DNA of 64,000 bases from Heliocidaris tuberculata (Eukaryota > Echinodermata > Echinoidea > Camarodonta > Echinometridae). The position numbers and the translations under genes were made by a program. The stretch's first letter is position 1, and each line of letters starts with the position of its first letter. This document shows, one piece after another, positions 34,283 through 44,739 of the stretch. Where the stretch lies: positions 15,387,200-15,451,199 of the forward strand of contig CM046835.1 in assembly GCA_025618425.1 (NCBI GenBank). The letters are read 5' to 3'. The notes beneath the pieces were generated by a model. It made no database searches and was not told where the DNA came from. It saw only the letters and a list, made by a program, of their open reading frames with translations.

Positions 34283-37200
34283 TTAAAACTTAATCTTAAC
34301 AGCTTCATGATAACTGTAGTATGTAGGGATAACTTCTGTTTGCAATGAATCTATTCCCTTGCTGTAAACATGATCTATCAATGTTCCATTCTCAGTCGTT
34401 GCATTCACAACATGCTGTTTGTAACCTTTTGTACACATTAGCTGATGTATCTGTGAAGAACCTTTAAATATGTCCTCATTGAAATCACCCATTACAATGC
34501 ATCTGCTGCTCCTTCTATCTATTTCATTCAGTAAATTGTCTAGACATTCACAAAATGATTTGGTATTGTATGATGGGGGTCGATATATAACTGAAACAAC
34601 AACAGAAACAGGATTGCTAACAAGAATTGCAATAAACTCCAAGTTGTCAACAGAAATGTTTAATCTACTTGAATGGGTGTTCTTGATGTATATTGCAACG
34701 CCTCCATGTGATTGTTCTTTATACTTGCTTGCAGCACCAGAATTACAGTATGAAAGATGTCGTGGCTGATGGTAAAATCTAAAGTTATCCATAAGAACGT
34801 CACAGATATCATCGTCATTAATCCATGTTTCTGTCAAGCAAATAAAATCTGCATTCACAAATTGACACTGGGATTGAAGATCTATAAAATGCTGTCTTAA
34901 TCCTTGCACATTTTGTAAAATCAAAGAGAAGCTATGACTATCAATGTCTTCAGCAGTGATATTCTCAATAAATGCATTCATAATATCCATGCTTTGTTTG
35001 ATTTCAGGATTACAGTGTATACGTTTTGGATCAAAATTTTCTACAACAAGTCCAGATAATGAAGAAACACGACTAAGCCCAACATATGCCTGTCCAGATT
35101 CAAATATACCTTTTAATGATACCACAGCTTTGTCTAATGTCAAACCTTGTACTTTGTGAATTGTACATGCATAAGCAAGTTTGAGTGGAAATTGTTGCCT
35201 CAAATATTTCTTACCAAGGAATTCTTCAGATTTTTCAATTGATTGAATACCAACATCACTTTTGTCAAAATCAACTTTGATGCAAACTGGTTCAGACTTT
35301 GTCTGATCCATTATTATTTCAGTTACATTTCCAAAAGATCCATTTGTCAGACCTTTGGCAACATCAATGTTTTTGAGCAACATAACTCTTGCGTTAACTG
35401 CAATCCACAGATAATTAGGCAACTGGCTTCTACACCGTGTGCAAGGTTTTTCACGAATCTTACTCCCTTTCTTAGCATCTTTCTCAGTGTCTTGTGCTTT
35501 TACACATATCACATTACCACATTTGTTATGCAATAGTTTTTTGTTCCATTCATCTACTTCTTTGTTACATGAATAAATGTGGAGAGCATCTTCACAGACC
35601 TCACCAGTTTCACGAGCCTTTAACATCTCTAGGTCTTTATCGCAGAGAATATCATCACGTTCTTTTACGCGTAATCTATTCAGGAGAAGGGCAAATTCAG
35701 TATCGTCTTTTTGTCTCATTATGTCCTCAAGCTCTACTTTCATGAAATTATCGTTCCACAATGCACCTTCAACTGTGTCTTTATATAAAGGAGTTCCAAA
35801 GACAGGAGGTAACTGATACATGTCTCCAACGGCAATAACTGATACACCAGCAAAAGCATTCTGATCACGTGATTGCTTTATTTGTCGTAGGCGGCTGTGA
35901 ATGTAACACATTAACTTCTGATCTACCATTGATACTTCATCTATGATTAGAATTTGCAATTGAGCTAGCTTATTGCGAAGGACACTTATTTTCTCTTCAC
36001 CAAGTGGCTTATAGGGCATTTGAGCTTTAATTGGAATTGAAAGAGCACTGTGTATAGTATGACCATTGATATTGTATGCAGCTACCCCAGTAGGAGCCAT
36101 TTTCAACACTGAGACATCATCAGGATGATGCAACATTCGAGCTAGTATGCGTGTTGCTTCATAGTAAAGACATTTAACTAAATGACTCTTTCCAGTGCCA
36201 GCACCACCAGTAATGAATATATGAAAGGGTTCAACCAGTTTTCCATTTACTCTATCTAAACACCACTGTCGTATTTTGTAAAAGACAATTCTTTGTTTCT
36301 CGTTCAAAGACCTCATCATGCAATGTCTATCTTGTTTGGAAATTTTCATAGATCGAAATTCCATGCAGTAATGATCTTTTTTGGGGTTGTCCTTGAAATC
36401 AGGAATAGCAAGATCTTCATCGCAATCTTCCACATCTACATTTTCTCTGGGATGTTCAAGTCGTTCTACTTCACTCTCTGGACATAAAAGGCCCCATGCA
36501 TCTTCCTGTGCACCATATTGCTCTAAATGCTCTTGTGCCTGATCAATTGAATCAGCATTTATTTCAAATTTCTTTCGGTTAGTACACACGAGTGAGCTGA
36601 CTTTCTCCAATTCACATCCACATAATTTCACAGAACCTGTCTCATAGAATTCTTGATATGTCTTAAATCCTGGAGGCTTTAATTGCTCATCTCGGACATG
36701 TGGCAGAAAAAGTTGTAATATGCTCAAATAGTAGTTTTCGGGTGATACAGTGGGCGAGAATCGGGGATACCTTACGACTGCATCTTTACTACGTGTCCGT
36801 TTCTGAATATATCCCAAATCATTATCCAATTTGAACACATTTTTACTCCTTGTATTTGTCATTTGGGATGGAGTTAGAATTCTATACTGAGAACAAAACA
36901 TTGCAAGACACATGTTATTGAATTCTGGGATTCTAGGTCGAGCTTTGTATCTGTCGAGTTTGCTAGGCATCCAAATATTCTGATTATCATCATCACCATC
37001 TGATCTGTTTTTTATCACGCTTATTGGCAAACTCATTCTAACAGGGTCAGGACCAACAGGAATGAATTCCACTTTCCTAGAACACTCTTTCAGTCTGAGA
37101 CTGCAAACACGATATGCACTCTCCTGAGCAGACACTTCACGATTCTGCATGTATGCCTGTCCAAGTTTTTTCATGCTTTCCTTGCAATCTTTATTTCCTT

Positions 37201-40200
37201 CTTTCATCTCAGATACTGTATGACTCAAAAGCATTCCCATTTCTCGTTCAGCCTTTGACATATACGACACGATGTACGCTACACATGCGTATGCGTTTGT
37301 TACGTACTGCAAATCCATATTAGCATTCCAGGCTCGGAGTAAATTTGGATTAAACTGATTTACCCATACATCTTGTGGTTGTCTTTTAATGATTATACTT
37401 TCCTGTGAGGCAATTTCATTATGTGCATTCTCGAACTCATTTTGGGTAATTCCAAGTTTTTCAAAAAGATGCCTTGCACTGTTGTATTCAGTTCCATCCA
37501 ATAATGCATCTTTGACAGAATTCAACAATTCCTTTGCATTGCTTTTAGCGTTTTCATAAGCTTCCGCTTGGCTCTCATCCTTTACTTCACGTTTAATTTT
37601 CGTGCTATCCTTAGCTTTATTGTCTTCAACAGGTTTAACGGTGAATGTTTTTTCAGAGGGTGGTCTTGGAAAATTAAATCTACATGTTGTTCCTTTCTTT
37701 TTGCAAGATTTAGAATGTTTCTTACTGTGTTGTTGTACTGAGCTGATTATTTCGTATAGTTCTGGATCTTCTTCTTCGTGAGGTTTTCGGCAGGAAATAT
37801 ACTTATCTACAAAATGTATAACATCATCATCGTTATCGATTCCCAACTGTGGAGCGTGCTCAACCCAGAATAAAGCATGCGTGTGAACAGATCCCCTCAT
37901 TTGGAATTCTTGACGAAATGCATAGTCTACTATGTTCCCTATTGGTGCAGCTGGAGACAAGATAACTTTATTCAGAAAAGTGTGAAATCTTTTGTCATAC
38001 ATTCTTGCAACTGTTATTGGATTCGATCTTATAAGATTACATTTTTCTGTCCAATCTAATTCACTTGATTTCCTGCTGTCTCCCTTTTGTCTTAGCAATG
38101 TATTGATTATTTCTGGCCATCTCATATCTGCACATGAAAACGATGCAAACCATGTTGGCGTCCCAAGTTGTCGTACCATTGCCAAAACATCTTTCTGTGT
38201 CTTTTGCCAGTAAGGAGGTGTTCCACGAATTTGCTTTAGAAATTTATATCCTTTGTCTGATTTTAGTATGTTTTGAATGTTCTCTGCATTCTTCAAATCT
38301 GAAGCAGTTATTGACGAAGAATCCTCCTTTTTGTTTCGACTTTGTCTCAAAGCAATAGAAACTTGTGACAAAACCTGTTGAATCTCATAGATACACTGTG
38401 CATAAAAGATGTAATCCGTATTTTGAGCAAATCTGTTATCAACGTGCATCAGTCGGTTCAGCAAATAGCGTCCCAAGGATATCTTTTCGTTTCTTTTATC
38501 ATGGAATGTCGGTTGACCTTGCGGAAATAAAACTGGAAAACATTTGGCCTCATTGCTTTCATCCTGCAGAAGTGATACAGGGCTTTTTCCTTCGCAAGGA
38601 GCACAACATATTATGTCATCAAAATACTGATCTAGAATTTCTTGTCCAATATCAGCTGGCTGTAGACATGTATCTAAGTGAATCCCGTTTAATCGCTCCT
38701 CTATATCATCTTCAGTGTCATTGTCATCTACTTTCTTGCGTGGGTCAGTAATATGTTGCATGTTTTCATTGGCCTCTTTGTCTTTGGACAAAATATAATC
38801 CAACTGTTCTTCCATTTCCTTCCAATATTTTGCTAAACGAGCTTTACCAGAGGTTTCCACTCCTTCTTCATTTTCATTATCTTTTTCATTCCGTTCAAGT
38901 GAATTTTCCCATTCATCATTCACAGTAACATCAAAATAATACTTGTTATTTGTTTTCAAGTACTGCAGAGCATTCAGCAATTTAGATTTATCTACAAATC
39001 TGTACTCATAATAGCTTTTGTAAGACAATTTTCTTTTCAGTTTAACACGAATCAATTGATCTTCTGTCTGTGGTCTAGGCAATATCTGTACAGTTTCATA
39101 AGTGCTTGAAGGGACACAAACAACTGGGCCATGAACTCCATTTTGACCACCTCTGGGCAAGGCCATTAACTTCATAAAAGGGATATTCAGTGCAATCAAA
39201 TGCTGTTCTAAAGTGTTTAAGTTGGCAAGCTCTTCTGGGACTTCATGTAATTGTAAATTATTCATGTTTGCTTCTGCGGGTACTTTTCCAGATTGCAACT
39301 TTCTGTGGCAAGTGTAGCATATCCATAGTGATGATCTAGCTGAGTGGTGTATTTGACATTCTGATCTGCATTCTGAATTGCAAACATGCAAATATTTTTC
39401 ACTTATACATGTTTCATGCTTATAGTTGCTTTTCATACATTTCAATACTTGGTTCTCAAAGAGAAGTTTGAAGCAGACACAGCAGACATATTCCGGGCCA
39501 TGAGAAATAATCTTCCTAAACTCATATAGTACATTATCAAATTTTGACATTCTTAATTTTTTAACTACAACTCTTTTAAGATTCTGTTTCATTACTTTCT
39601 GCCTATATTTTTCTGTTGTTTTATACTTAATTTTTAAACTCATCAATTTCTTTTGCTTTACGTCTTTCCTTTCATAATTAGTTCGGGACAGAATTTTCAT
39701 AGTTGCCTTTTGCTTTTCCTTGAAATTTTCTTCTTTCTGGTATCTATTTCTCATGGTCGCCTTTTGCTTTTCCTTGAAGTTTTCATCTTTCTCATACCTA
39801 TTTCTTATGTATTTTTTCATAGTAGCCTTTTGCTTTTCCTTGAAATTTTCATCCTTCTCATACCTATTTTTTATAGTAGCCTTTTGCTTTTGCCTGAAAT
39901 GTTCATTTTTAAGGTATTTATCCTTCATGTATTTTCTCATGGTTGCTTTTAAATTTTGTTTAAATTGTTTATTTATCCTATATCTCTGTTTATTTGCATT
40001 AAGAATTATTTTTCTATATTGAAGATCAGAATGATATTTGTTTGTGATAGAAGTGACCCATTTCTTCCTAAAACGTAGATCTTGTCTGTATTTTTGGTTC
40101 CGAATCACTGAATCATTGTCTTTCTCATCTTTGTATTTTTGTTTTATTTCATTCATTTTACACATGTTTATAATGTGAAGACGCTTTTCTTTCTTGTTAT

Positions 40201-43200
40201 TACTGTCCCCTTCCTTTGTCAAGAGTCGACTTTTTCTCATATTCTCTTTTCTGAGTTTCCTAATTTGATTATAACTTTTTCTACTTTTACGTTTTTTCCT
40301 TGAATTGGCAGCATTTTTAACATTTTCAGTTTCAGCAATCTGTCCTTGTTTGATATTTGCTCTTCCATTTCCAGTTGCCTTCTTCACTTCATACATATTA
40401 CTTTTGCCACTAGAATTCAAACACTCAGATGACTGTACTGACAACACAACATCGTAGTGAATATGTTGGGTGTTCCTGAGATAAATACCTGTTTCAGTTG
40501 TTTGTTTTCCAATTTGGACATTTCGGCCAGAAAATATGCTCCATCTCAAAAACTGATCATCATATACGTAGATATCAGTTTCAATCAAATTTGCTAAAAC
40601 CAGGATTTCCATTTCTGTAGCCCAAGTTCCACTTTCCTGTATATTGTTCCTTGAAACATAGTCTGAAATATCGGTATAACCACTTCTCAAAAAGCCATCA
40701 AATCTGTCTTGATTTTCTAGAAGATGTAAAACAATAGCTTTTCTCAAGGTATAGTGGTACTCCTCATTTCCTGTCATGGCAAATGAAACAGCACGATAAA
40801 AACAATTTCCATCACCTGTAATATATCTTATGTCTTTTGGGTGTGCAATAGGTACACATCCTTCAACTATAGAACTGGAAATTGAAGAGGTATCTGCCAT
40901 ATTTAGTCTTTGACAACATTCTATCTTCCTTCTTCCATCCAGAGGTTTAAACCACAATGTAGACTGAACATCTCCAATTACTATTATTTCATCATTACTA
41001 TCAGCACATTCAGATTCATCAATTCTTAAGGTGTCACACCTTTTTATTTTTGCCAATCTGGTCTGTTGAATATCCTTGCAAAGGTCAACATCAGCTTTTC
41101 CATCTCCTTCAAGATCACTTAATTTTCGTTTCCTATTCAAGGTCAAATTAGAATTCTGAACTTCTCTTATTAGTATTGGTTCATTGCACTCATTTCCATA
41201 TTTAGTAGTACAATTTTTAGTGTTTCCTTTTCGATCATTACCATTTGCAGTTTCGATAGTGTCATTTCCTTTCTGAAAACAAAGATTATTTAGTGATGAT
41301 TCTGTTAACTTGGTTAACCCAGTCTTCACACTCTTCAGTTTTGATTGTTGACCATTATAATGTACATCAGAAACAACTGGATCATTTGCATTTTCATAGC
41401 AGTGAAATAAATCTTGATTATTCATTATTTTTTGTGGGGGGATACTCTGATCCAAGTTTTGAAGTTCATCGAAGCTTTCATGTTGTATGGAACATTCAGA
41501 GCTTTCAGACTGACTTGCACAGTGCTTACTCGATGATGGAATTTGTCTAGAAGGGATGGCCTGTAACTGTGGATAACCTTTCAAGGTTTCATTCTTACCG
41601 GAAGTTGCTTTTGCACATACACTGGTTACTTCGTATTCAGTGTGCATGGGGCATCCCATTGTTTTCGCTAACCTCATGCAATGCTTGTATACACCTTGCC
41701 AGCTTGGAGTACAAAGTACAACACTGTGTCCCTGTTCAATTAGTAACCCTCGAATGCTTCTGGAATGTGAATCAAATATAAAGAAATCATCTTGACCAGA
41801 AAACACCATCAAAGTATTTCCACCAAAAGTGACAAAACATGCATCTGAGTCACTACAAAGTTCTTGTTCAAGTGCTTGCTTCAATGGCATTGAAAGAGAT
41901 TGGGCCAGTATCAATTCATCTCCATCTAACAATCCACTTACTGATTCACGACATTCTATCTCAAACAATTCATCATACGAGTCCAAATATTCGAATAGAT
42001 CAGAGATCAATAGGTATTCATGATCGATTGAAGCGAAATGTCGTATGTAACGATATAATTCATCACCGTTATTCAGAATCCTGTCAAGATCTGTACTTTT
42101 CCAATCATTGGCATTCTTTATCTTGCTATACAACAGTGCAGATAGCGAATTAGCAACACATTGTTTTCCACTTGAACAACCAAATCTTCTGTCACCTTGA
42201 TTGAATGTTCCATGGGCAACATGTTTTATTTGTGTATCGACTGTTGTAGATTTGTCATTGTGATCACTTTGAAGGGTCTTGTCCTTGGTGTTACCTTTGC
42301 TTTTAATAACCGATTGAGAGCCACATTCATTCCTTAACTTACTTGCACGTTCAGTATTTTTAGGAACTGGATTTTCGATCATTTTCTTTTGGGGTTTTGC
42401 CTTTAGATTTACATTTCCATTCAGTTCTTCTTTTCTCATTGACAAATTTGTATGTGTACCAACCGATTCACAGCATTCTACATATTTAGTTGTGTGTGAA
42501 ACTTTGTTAAGTATATTCTCTTCCATATTTTCAACTATGCGCAGTTCAGCTATCTTTTCAACCGTAACCTTTTCCCTTGCCTTTGCCCCTGTTACATTCT
42601 TCTGTTCTTGGTCAAGTGGCTCAAAGTCTTTATCACAAGGAGATGTCTTGTTGTGGAATTCACTACAAGAGATTGTACATGATTCATTTAGCCGTGAAGC
42701 AGATTTAGAGTCGTTTTGACACCAGTTACTGAGATCAACAGCTATTTCACCAGTGGGTTTGGTAGGTTTTGCTTTTAAACTATCTACAGTGTTCAATTGC
42801 TTGAGTGTTGCATGTACTTCCTCAGAATGACTGCTTGATTTGGGTTCGGATGCAGGATGATCTTCGGTTTGCATTATTATCAGACTCTCGTCTACCTTGT
42901 CCTGTAACATTGTACTTGTTGGGATTGCATGTGTTGATGCATCAGTATTTGATCTGTACAAAACTGACACTTGCGACAGCTTGTATGTCTCTTCACATGG
43001 GAGCTTCATCGAGTTAAACAACTGTATGCAATAAGTGTAAACTCCGAGCCAAGTTTTAGTGTGCATGAGAATGCTTTTCCCTTGTCTACTTTGAAGGCCC
43101 TTACTATTTCTAGAATGTGGATCAAAGATATAGTAACCTGTTTCATCTGACATTATGAGAAAAGTCTGCTTACCAAAGTTCATAAGACAGCCATCACAAT

Positions 43201-44350
43201 TGTTGAGTGATTCCTCAATTGTGTTCAACAGTGAGTCTGGATGTGTGTAGTCAGTAACAGGACCTGTCTTTGCTTCACCAAGAGATGTGCTGTCATCTTT
43301 CTTACAGATACTCACAGATTTGTCATCAGGGCTAGTACAAAACATATCAATTGAACATGTTACAAGAGCATCAATATCTGAAGAAGACCATTCACTAGGA
43401 GATTTCTGTTTACTATACAACATAGCCATTTCATTCGACTTCAAAAAATGTTCGTCATTGCCATCTTCACATAGATCCATCTCCTTATGAGAAACCGTAC
43501 CTATGCATGCTACGTTCAAATCATTTTCACTGATCTCCAGTATCTCTATTTGTTTCTTTGTGCTTGATACACTTGTTTTTGACTTTTCTTTCGCTTGTGT
43601 CATTTTTGATTGGTTTTCAGTACTTGGAACCTTGATTTTCCTGTTTGATTTGCAGTACAGATGCTTCATTGATTTTCCAATGTAAGTCACTCCCTTTTCT
43701 CTTTTGTTCTCATGTGAACACTCATCCTCATGTTTGTATTTGGTATCTACAGATATCATTCCTTGTCTTTTCTCCAACAGTTTTGCCTTTCGGGATCTTA
43801 TCGACTCCCATCTTGAACCGGATTCCTTTTCCTTGCCAATTGCATTTTCTACAGTTTCCAACTGGTCAGATGTAGATGCCTTCTTACTGTCATCAACATA
43901 CCCTTCCTTTCTCCTCTTTTTTGTATTTGTTTCATCGGGGGATATCGACCGCTTTTGTCCTTTGTTCACATACCTTTTCTTCTTCACGAAGCGGCCTTTT
44001 CTTGTTCTTGTTCTCTCTCTTGAGGTAAAGCAGTCATCAGATTTGCCATCACGCTGTTCAGTTATCTCATGTTTCGGACTGATGCATTCGTATTGCCCAA
44101 CATCAAGAGGGATACCTAGATGGTCAAACATACGTACAGAAATATTGTTATTTCCACAAAGGCAAATCCATACAAGTCTAATGTCACTCAATTTATCTTC
44201 ATGTGAGATATTCATACATGCGACATGATACGATTTAGGACAACTTTCACATTTCACTTCATTCTCCTTTCCATCAAGATCTTTTCCACATATGTAACAC
44301 TCTACACTCTCCTCAGCACGGGGATCAGATTGTCTAACACTGACCTTCAT
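34283..44350 (-). CDS. Helentron (Helitron2-type) Rep-helicase-endonuclease protein
   Basis: An uninterrupted 3355-residue frame. Domains: PHD finger 18-65 (C18, C21, C34, C37, H42, C45, C63, C65); C76-like protease-like module about 301-440 (D410, H412; no catalytic Cys visible); second C76-like module about 720-890 (GKQC with C731; D860, H862); OTU protease 1165-1300 (D1180, C1183, H1298); basic 18-22-residue repeats about 1463-1570; Cys-rich and DUF6570-like region about 1617-1790; HUH Rep nuclease with H2156-T-H2158 and Tyr pair Y2359/Y2363; PIF1 helicase (GGAGTGKS near 2714, IIDEVSM near 2800, HKVQGLT); AP-type endonuclease from about 3140 (E3174, D3289-F-N3291, D3326-H3327, H3348). It should nick, unwind and transfer DNA by rolling-circle transposition. 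The lack of stops suggests recent activity. The Met is the first in frame, in a region without earlier open sequence; unseen upstream exons remain possible. Confidence 0.9.
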   Translation of the reverse strand: MKVSVRQSDPRAEESVECYICGKDLDGKENEVKCESCPKSYHVACMNISHEDKLSDIRLVWICLCGNNNISVRMFDHLGIPLDVGQYECISPKHEITEQRDGKSDDCFTSRERTRTRKGRFVKKKRYVNKGQKRSISPDETNTKKRRKEGYVDDSKKASTSDQLETVENAIGKEKESGSRWESIRSRKAKLLEKRQGMISVDTKYKHEDECSHENKREKGVTYIGKSMKHLYCKSNRKIKVPSTENQSKMTQAKEKSKTSVSSTKKQIEILEISENDLNVACIGTVSHKEMDLCEDGNDEHFLKSNEMAMLYSKQKSPSEWSSSDIDALVTCSIDMFCTSPDDKSVSICKKDDSTSLGEAKTGPVTDYTHPDSLLNTIEESLNNCDGCLMNFGKQTFLIMSDETGYYIFDPHSRNSKGLQSRQGKSILMHTKTWLGVYTYCIQLFNSMKLPCEETYKLSQVSVLYRSNTDASTHAIPTSTMLQDKVDESLIIMQTEDHPASEPKSSSHSEEVHATLKQLNTVDSLKAKPTKPTGEIAVDLSNWCQNDSKSASRLNESCTISCSEFHNKTSPCDKDFEPLDQEQKNVTGAKAREKVTVEKIAELRIVENMEENILNKVSHTTKYVECCESVGTHTNLSMRKEELNGNVNLKAKPQKKMIENPVPKNTERASKLRNECGSQSVIKSKGNTKDKTLQSDHNDKSTTVDTQIKHVAHGTFNQGDRRFGCSSGKQCVANSLSALLYSKIKNANDWKSTDLDRILNNGDELYRYIRHFASIDHEYLLISDLFEYLDSYDELFEIECRESVSGLLDGDELILAQSLSMPLKQALEQELCSDSDACFVTFGGNTLMVFSGQDDFFIFDSHSRSIRGLLIEQGHSVVLCTPSWQGVYKHCMRLAKTMGCPMHTEYEVTSVCAKATSGKNETLKGYPQLQAIPSRQIPSSSKHCASQSESSECSIQHESFDELQNLDQSIPPQKIMNNQDLFHCYENANDPVVSDVHYNGQQSKLKSVKTGLTKLTESSLNNLCFQKGNDTIETANGNDRKGNTKNCTTKYGNECNEPILIREVQNSNLTLNRKRKLSDLEGDGKADVDLCKDIQQTRLAKIKRCDTLRIDESECADSNDEIIVIGDVQSTLWFKPLDGRRKIECCQRLNMADTSSISSSIVEGCVPIAHPKDIRYITGDGNCFYRAVSFAMTGNEEYHYTLRKAIVLHLLENQDRFDGFLRSGYTDISDYVSRNNIQESGTWATEMEILVLANLIETDIYVYDDQFLRWSIFSGRNVQIGKQTTETGIYLRNTQHIHYDVVLSVQSSECLNSSGKSNMYEVKKATGNGRANIKQGQIAETENVKNAANSRKKRKSRKSYNQIRKLRKENMRKSRLLTKEGDSNNKKEKRLHIINMCKMNEIKQKYKDEKDNDSVIRNQKYRQDLRFRKKWVTSITNKYHSDLQYRKIILNANKQRYRINKQFKQNLKATMRKYMKDKYLKNEHFRQKQKATIKNRYEKDENFKEKQKATMKKYIRNRYEKDENFKEKQKATMRNRYQKEENFKEKQKATMKILSRTNYERKDVKQKKLMSLKIKYKTTEKYRQKVMKQNLKRVVVKKLRMSKFDNVLYEFRKIISHGPEYVCCVCFKLLFENQVLKCMKSNYKHETCISEKYLHVCNSECRSECQIHHSARSSLWICYTCHRKLQSGKVPAEANMNNLQLHEVPEELANLNTLEQHLIALNIPFMKLMALPRGGQNGVHGPVVCVPSSTYETVQILPRPQTEDQLIRVKLKRKLSYKSYYEYRFVDKSKLLNALQYLKTNNKYYFDVTVNDEWENSLERNEKDNENEEGVETSGKARLAKYWKEMEEQLDYILSKDKEANENMQHITDPRKKVDDNDTEDDIEERLNGIHLDTCLQPADIGQEILDQYFDDIICCAPCEGKSPVSLLQDESNEAKCFPVLFPQGQPTFHDKRNEKISLGRYLLNRLMHVDNRFAQNTDYIFYAQCIYEIQQVLSQVSIALRQSRNKKEDSSSITASDLKNAENIQNILKSDKGYKFLKQIRGTPPYWQKTQKDVLAMVRQLGTPTWFASFSCADMRWPEIINTLLRQKGDSRKSSELDWTEKCNLIRSNPITVARMYDKRFHTFLNKVILSPAAPIGNIVDYAFRQEFQMRGSVHTHALFWVEHAPQLGIDNDDDVIHFVDKYISCRKPHEEEDPELYEIISSVQQHSKKHSKSCKKKGTTCRFNFPRPPSEKTFTVKPVEDNKAKDSTKIKREVKDESQAEAYENAKSNAKELLNSVKDALLDGTEYNSARHLFEKLGITQNEFENAHNEIASQESIIIKRQPQDVWVNQFNPNLLRAWNANMDLQYVTNAYACVAYIVSYMSKAEREMGMLLSHTVSEMKEGNKDCKESMKKLGQAYMQNREVSAQESAYRVCSLRLKECSRKVEFIPVGPDPVRMSLPISVIKNRSDGDDDNQNIWMPSKLDRYKARPRIPEFNNMCLAMFCSQYRILTPSQMTNTRSKNVFKLDNDLGYIQKRTRSKDAVVRYPRFSPTVSPENYYLSILQLFLPHVRDEQLKPPGFKTYQEFYETGSVKLCGCELEKVSSLVCTNRKKFEINADSIDQAQEHLEQYGAQEDAWGLLCPESEVERLEHPRENVDVEDCDEDLAIPDFKDNPKKDHYCMEFRSMKISKQDRHCMMRSLNEKQRIVFYKIRQWCLDRVNGKLVEPFHIFITGGAGTGKSHLVKCLYYEATRILARMLHHPDDVSVLKMAPTGVAAYNINGHTIHSALSIPIKAQMPYKPLGEEKISVLRNKLAQLQILIIDEVSMVDQKLMCYIHSRLRQIKQSRDQNAFAGVSVIAVGDMYQLPPVFGTPLYKDTVEGALWNDNFMKVELEDIMRQKDDTEFALLLNRLRVKERDDILCDKDLEMLKARETGEVCEDALHIYSCNKEVDEWNKKLLHNKCGNVICVKAQDTEKDAKKGSKIREKPCTRCRSQLPNYLWIAVNARVMLLKNIDVAKGLTNGSFGNVTEIIMDQTKSEPVCIKVDFDKSDVGIQSIEKSEEFLGKKYLRQQFPLKLAYACTIHKVQGLTLDKAVVSLKGIFESGQAYVGLSRVSSLSGLVVENFDPKRIHCNPEIKQSMDIMNAFIENITAEDIDSHSFSLILQNVQGLRQHFIDLQSQCQFVNADFICLTETWINDDDICDVLMDNFRFYHQPRHLSYCNSGAASKYKEQSHGGVAIYIKNTHSSRLNISVDNLEFIAILVSNPVSVVVSVIYRPPSYNTKSFCECLDNLLNEIDRRSSRCIVMGDFNEDIFKGSSQIHQLMCTKGYKQHVVNATTENGTLIDHVYSKGIDSLQTEVIPTYYSYHEAVKIKF
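39640..39960 (-). repeat. In-frame tandem repeats in the Helentron gene
   Basis: Four or five copies of a 54- or 66-base unit encode an 18-22-residue basic repeat of the form ENFKEKQKATM-RNRYEKD. Copies start near 39710, 39764, 39830 and 39884 on the plus strand. A charged helical or coiled-coil linker is likely. Unit length changes keep the frame. Confidence 0.8.
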
Positions 44351-44739
44351 TGTCTTTGAACAAATGGCCTTTATTTGCTTATAATTGTTAAAAATGTGAA
44401 GTTGTTACCTATCCTGAATCTCTCGACTGCGCTACTTTCTCTATACAAACCACAATATTGTCAGACAGCGTTCAGTAATGACACAAAGATGATTATCAAT
44501 ATATTCGGTTAGTAGCAAACAGTGCAGTAAATCAGTGAAAATATCAAGATCCTCAATAAACTGAACAAAAATGTTCTATCTTGCAAACAAATGAGTAATG
44601 GTAGTGCAGCAAGACTAGCACTCAAAAATGCATATAAATATATAGACAAAATACCTTGATGTCAAGTTTGTTTTGGTTGAAAACTTATGGAATTTGATTT
44701 TTGTTGTTGGTCCAGAAAATTCACTACAGATTTTTTGTT
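44351..44739 (-). promoter_or_regulatory. Immediate 5' flank of the Helentron gene
   Basis: AT-rich sequence upstream of the start codon (minus strand); stops occur in all frames. It should hold the 5' UTR. No TATA box or initiator is convincing. Confidence 0.3.

Noticed and set aside
34470..44228. Many plus-strand frames opposite the Helentron gene
   Set aside because: Antisense shadows of the long minus-strand frame with no family motif.
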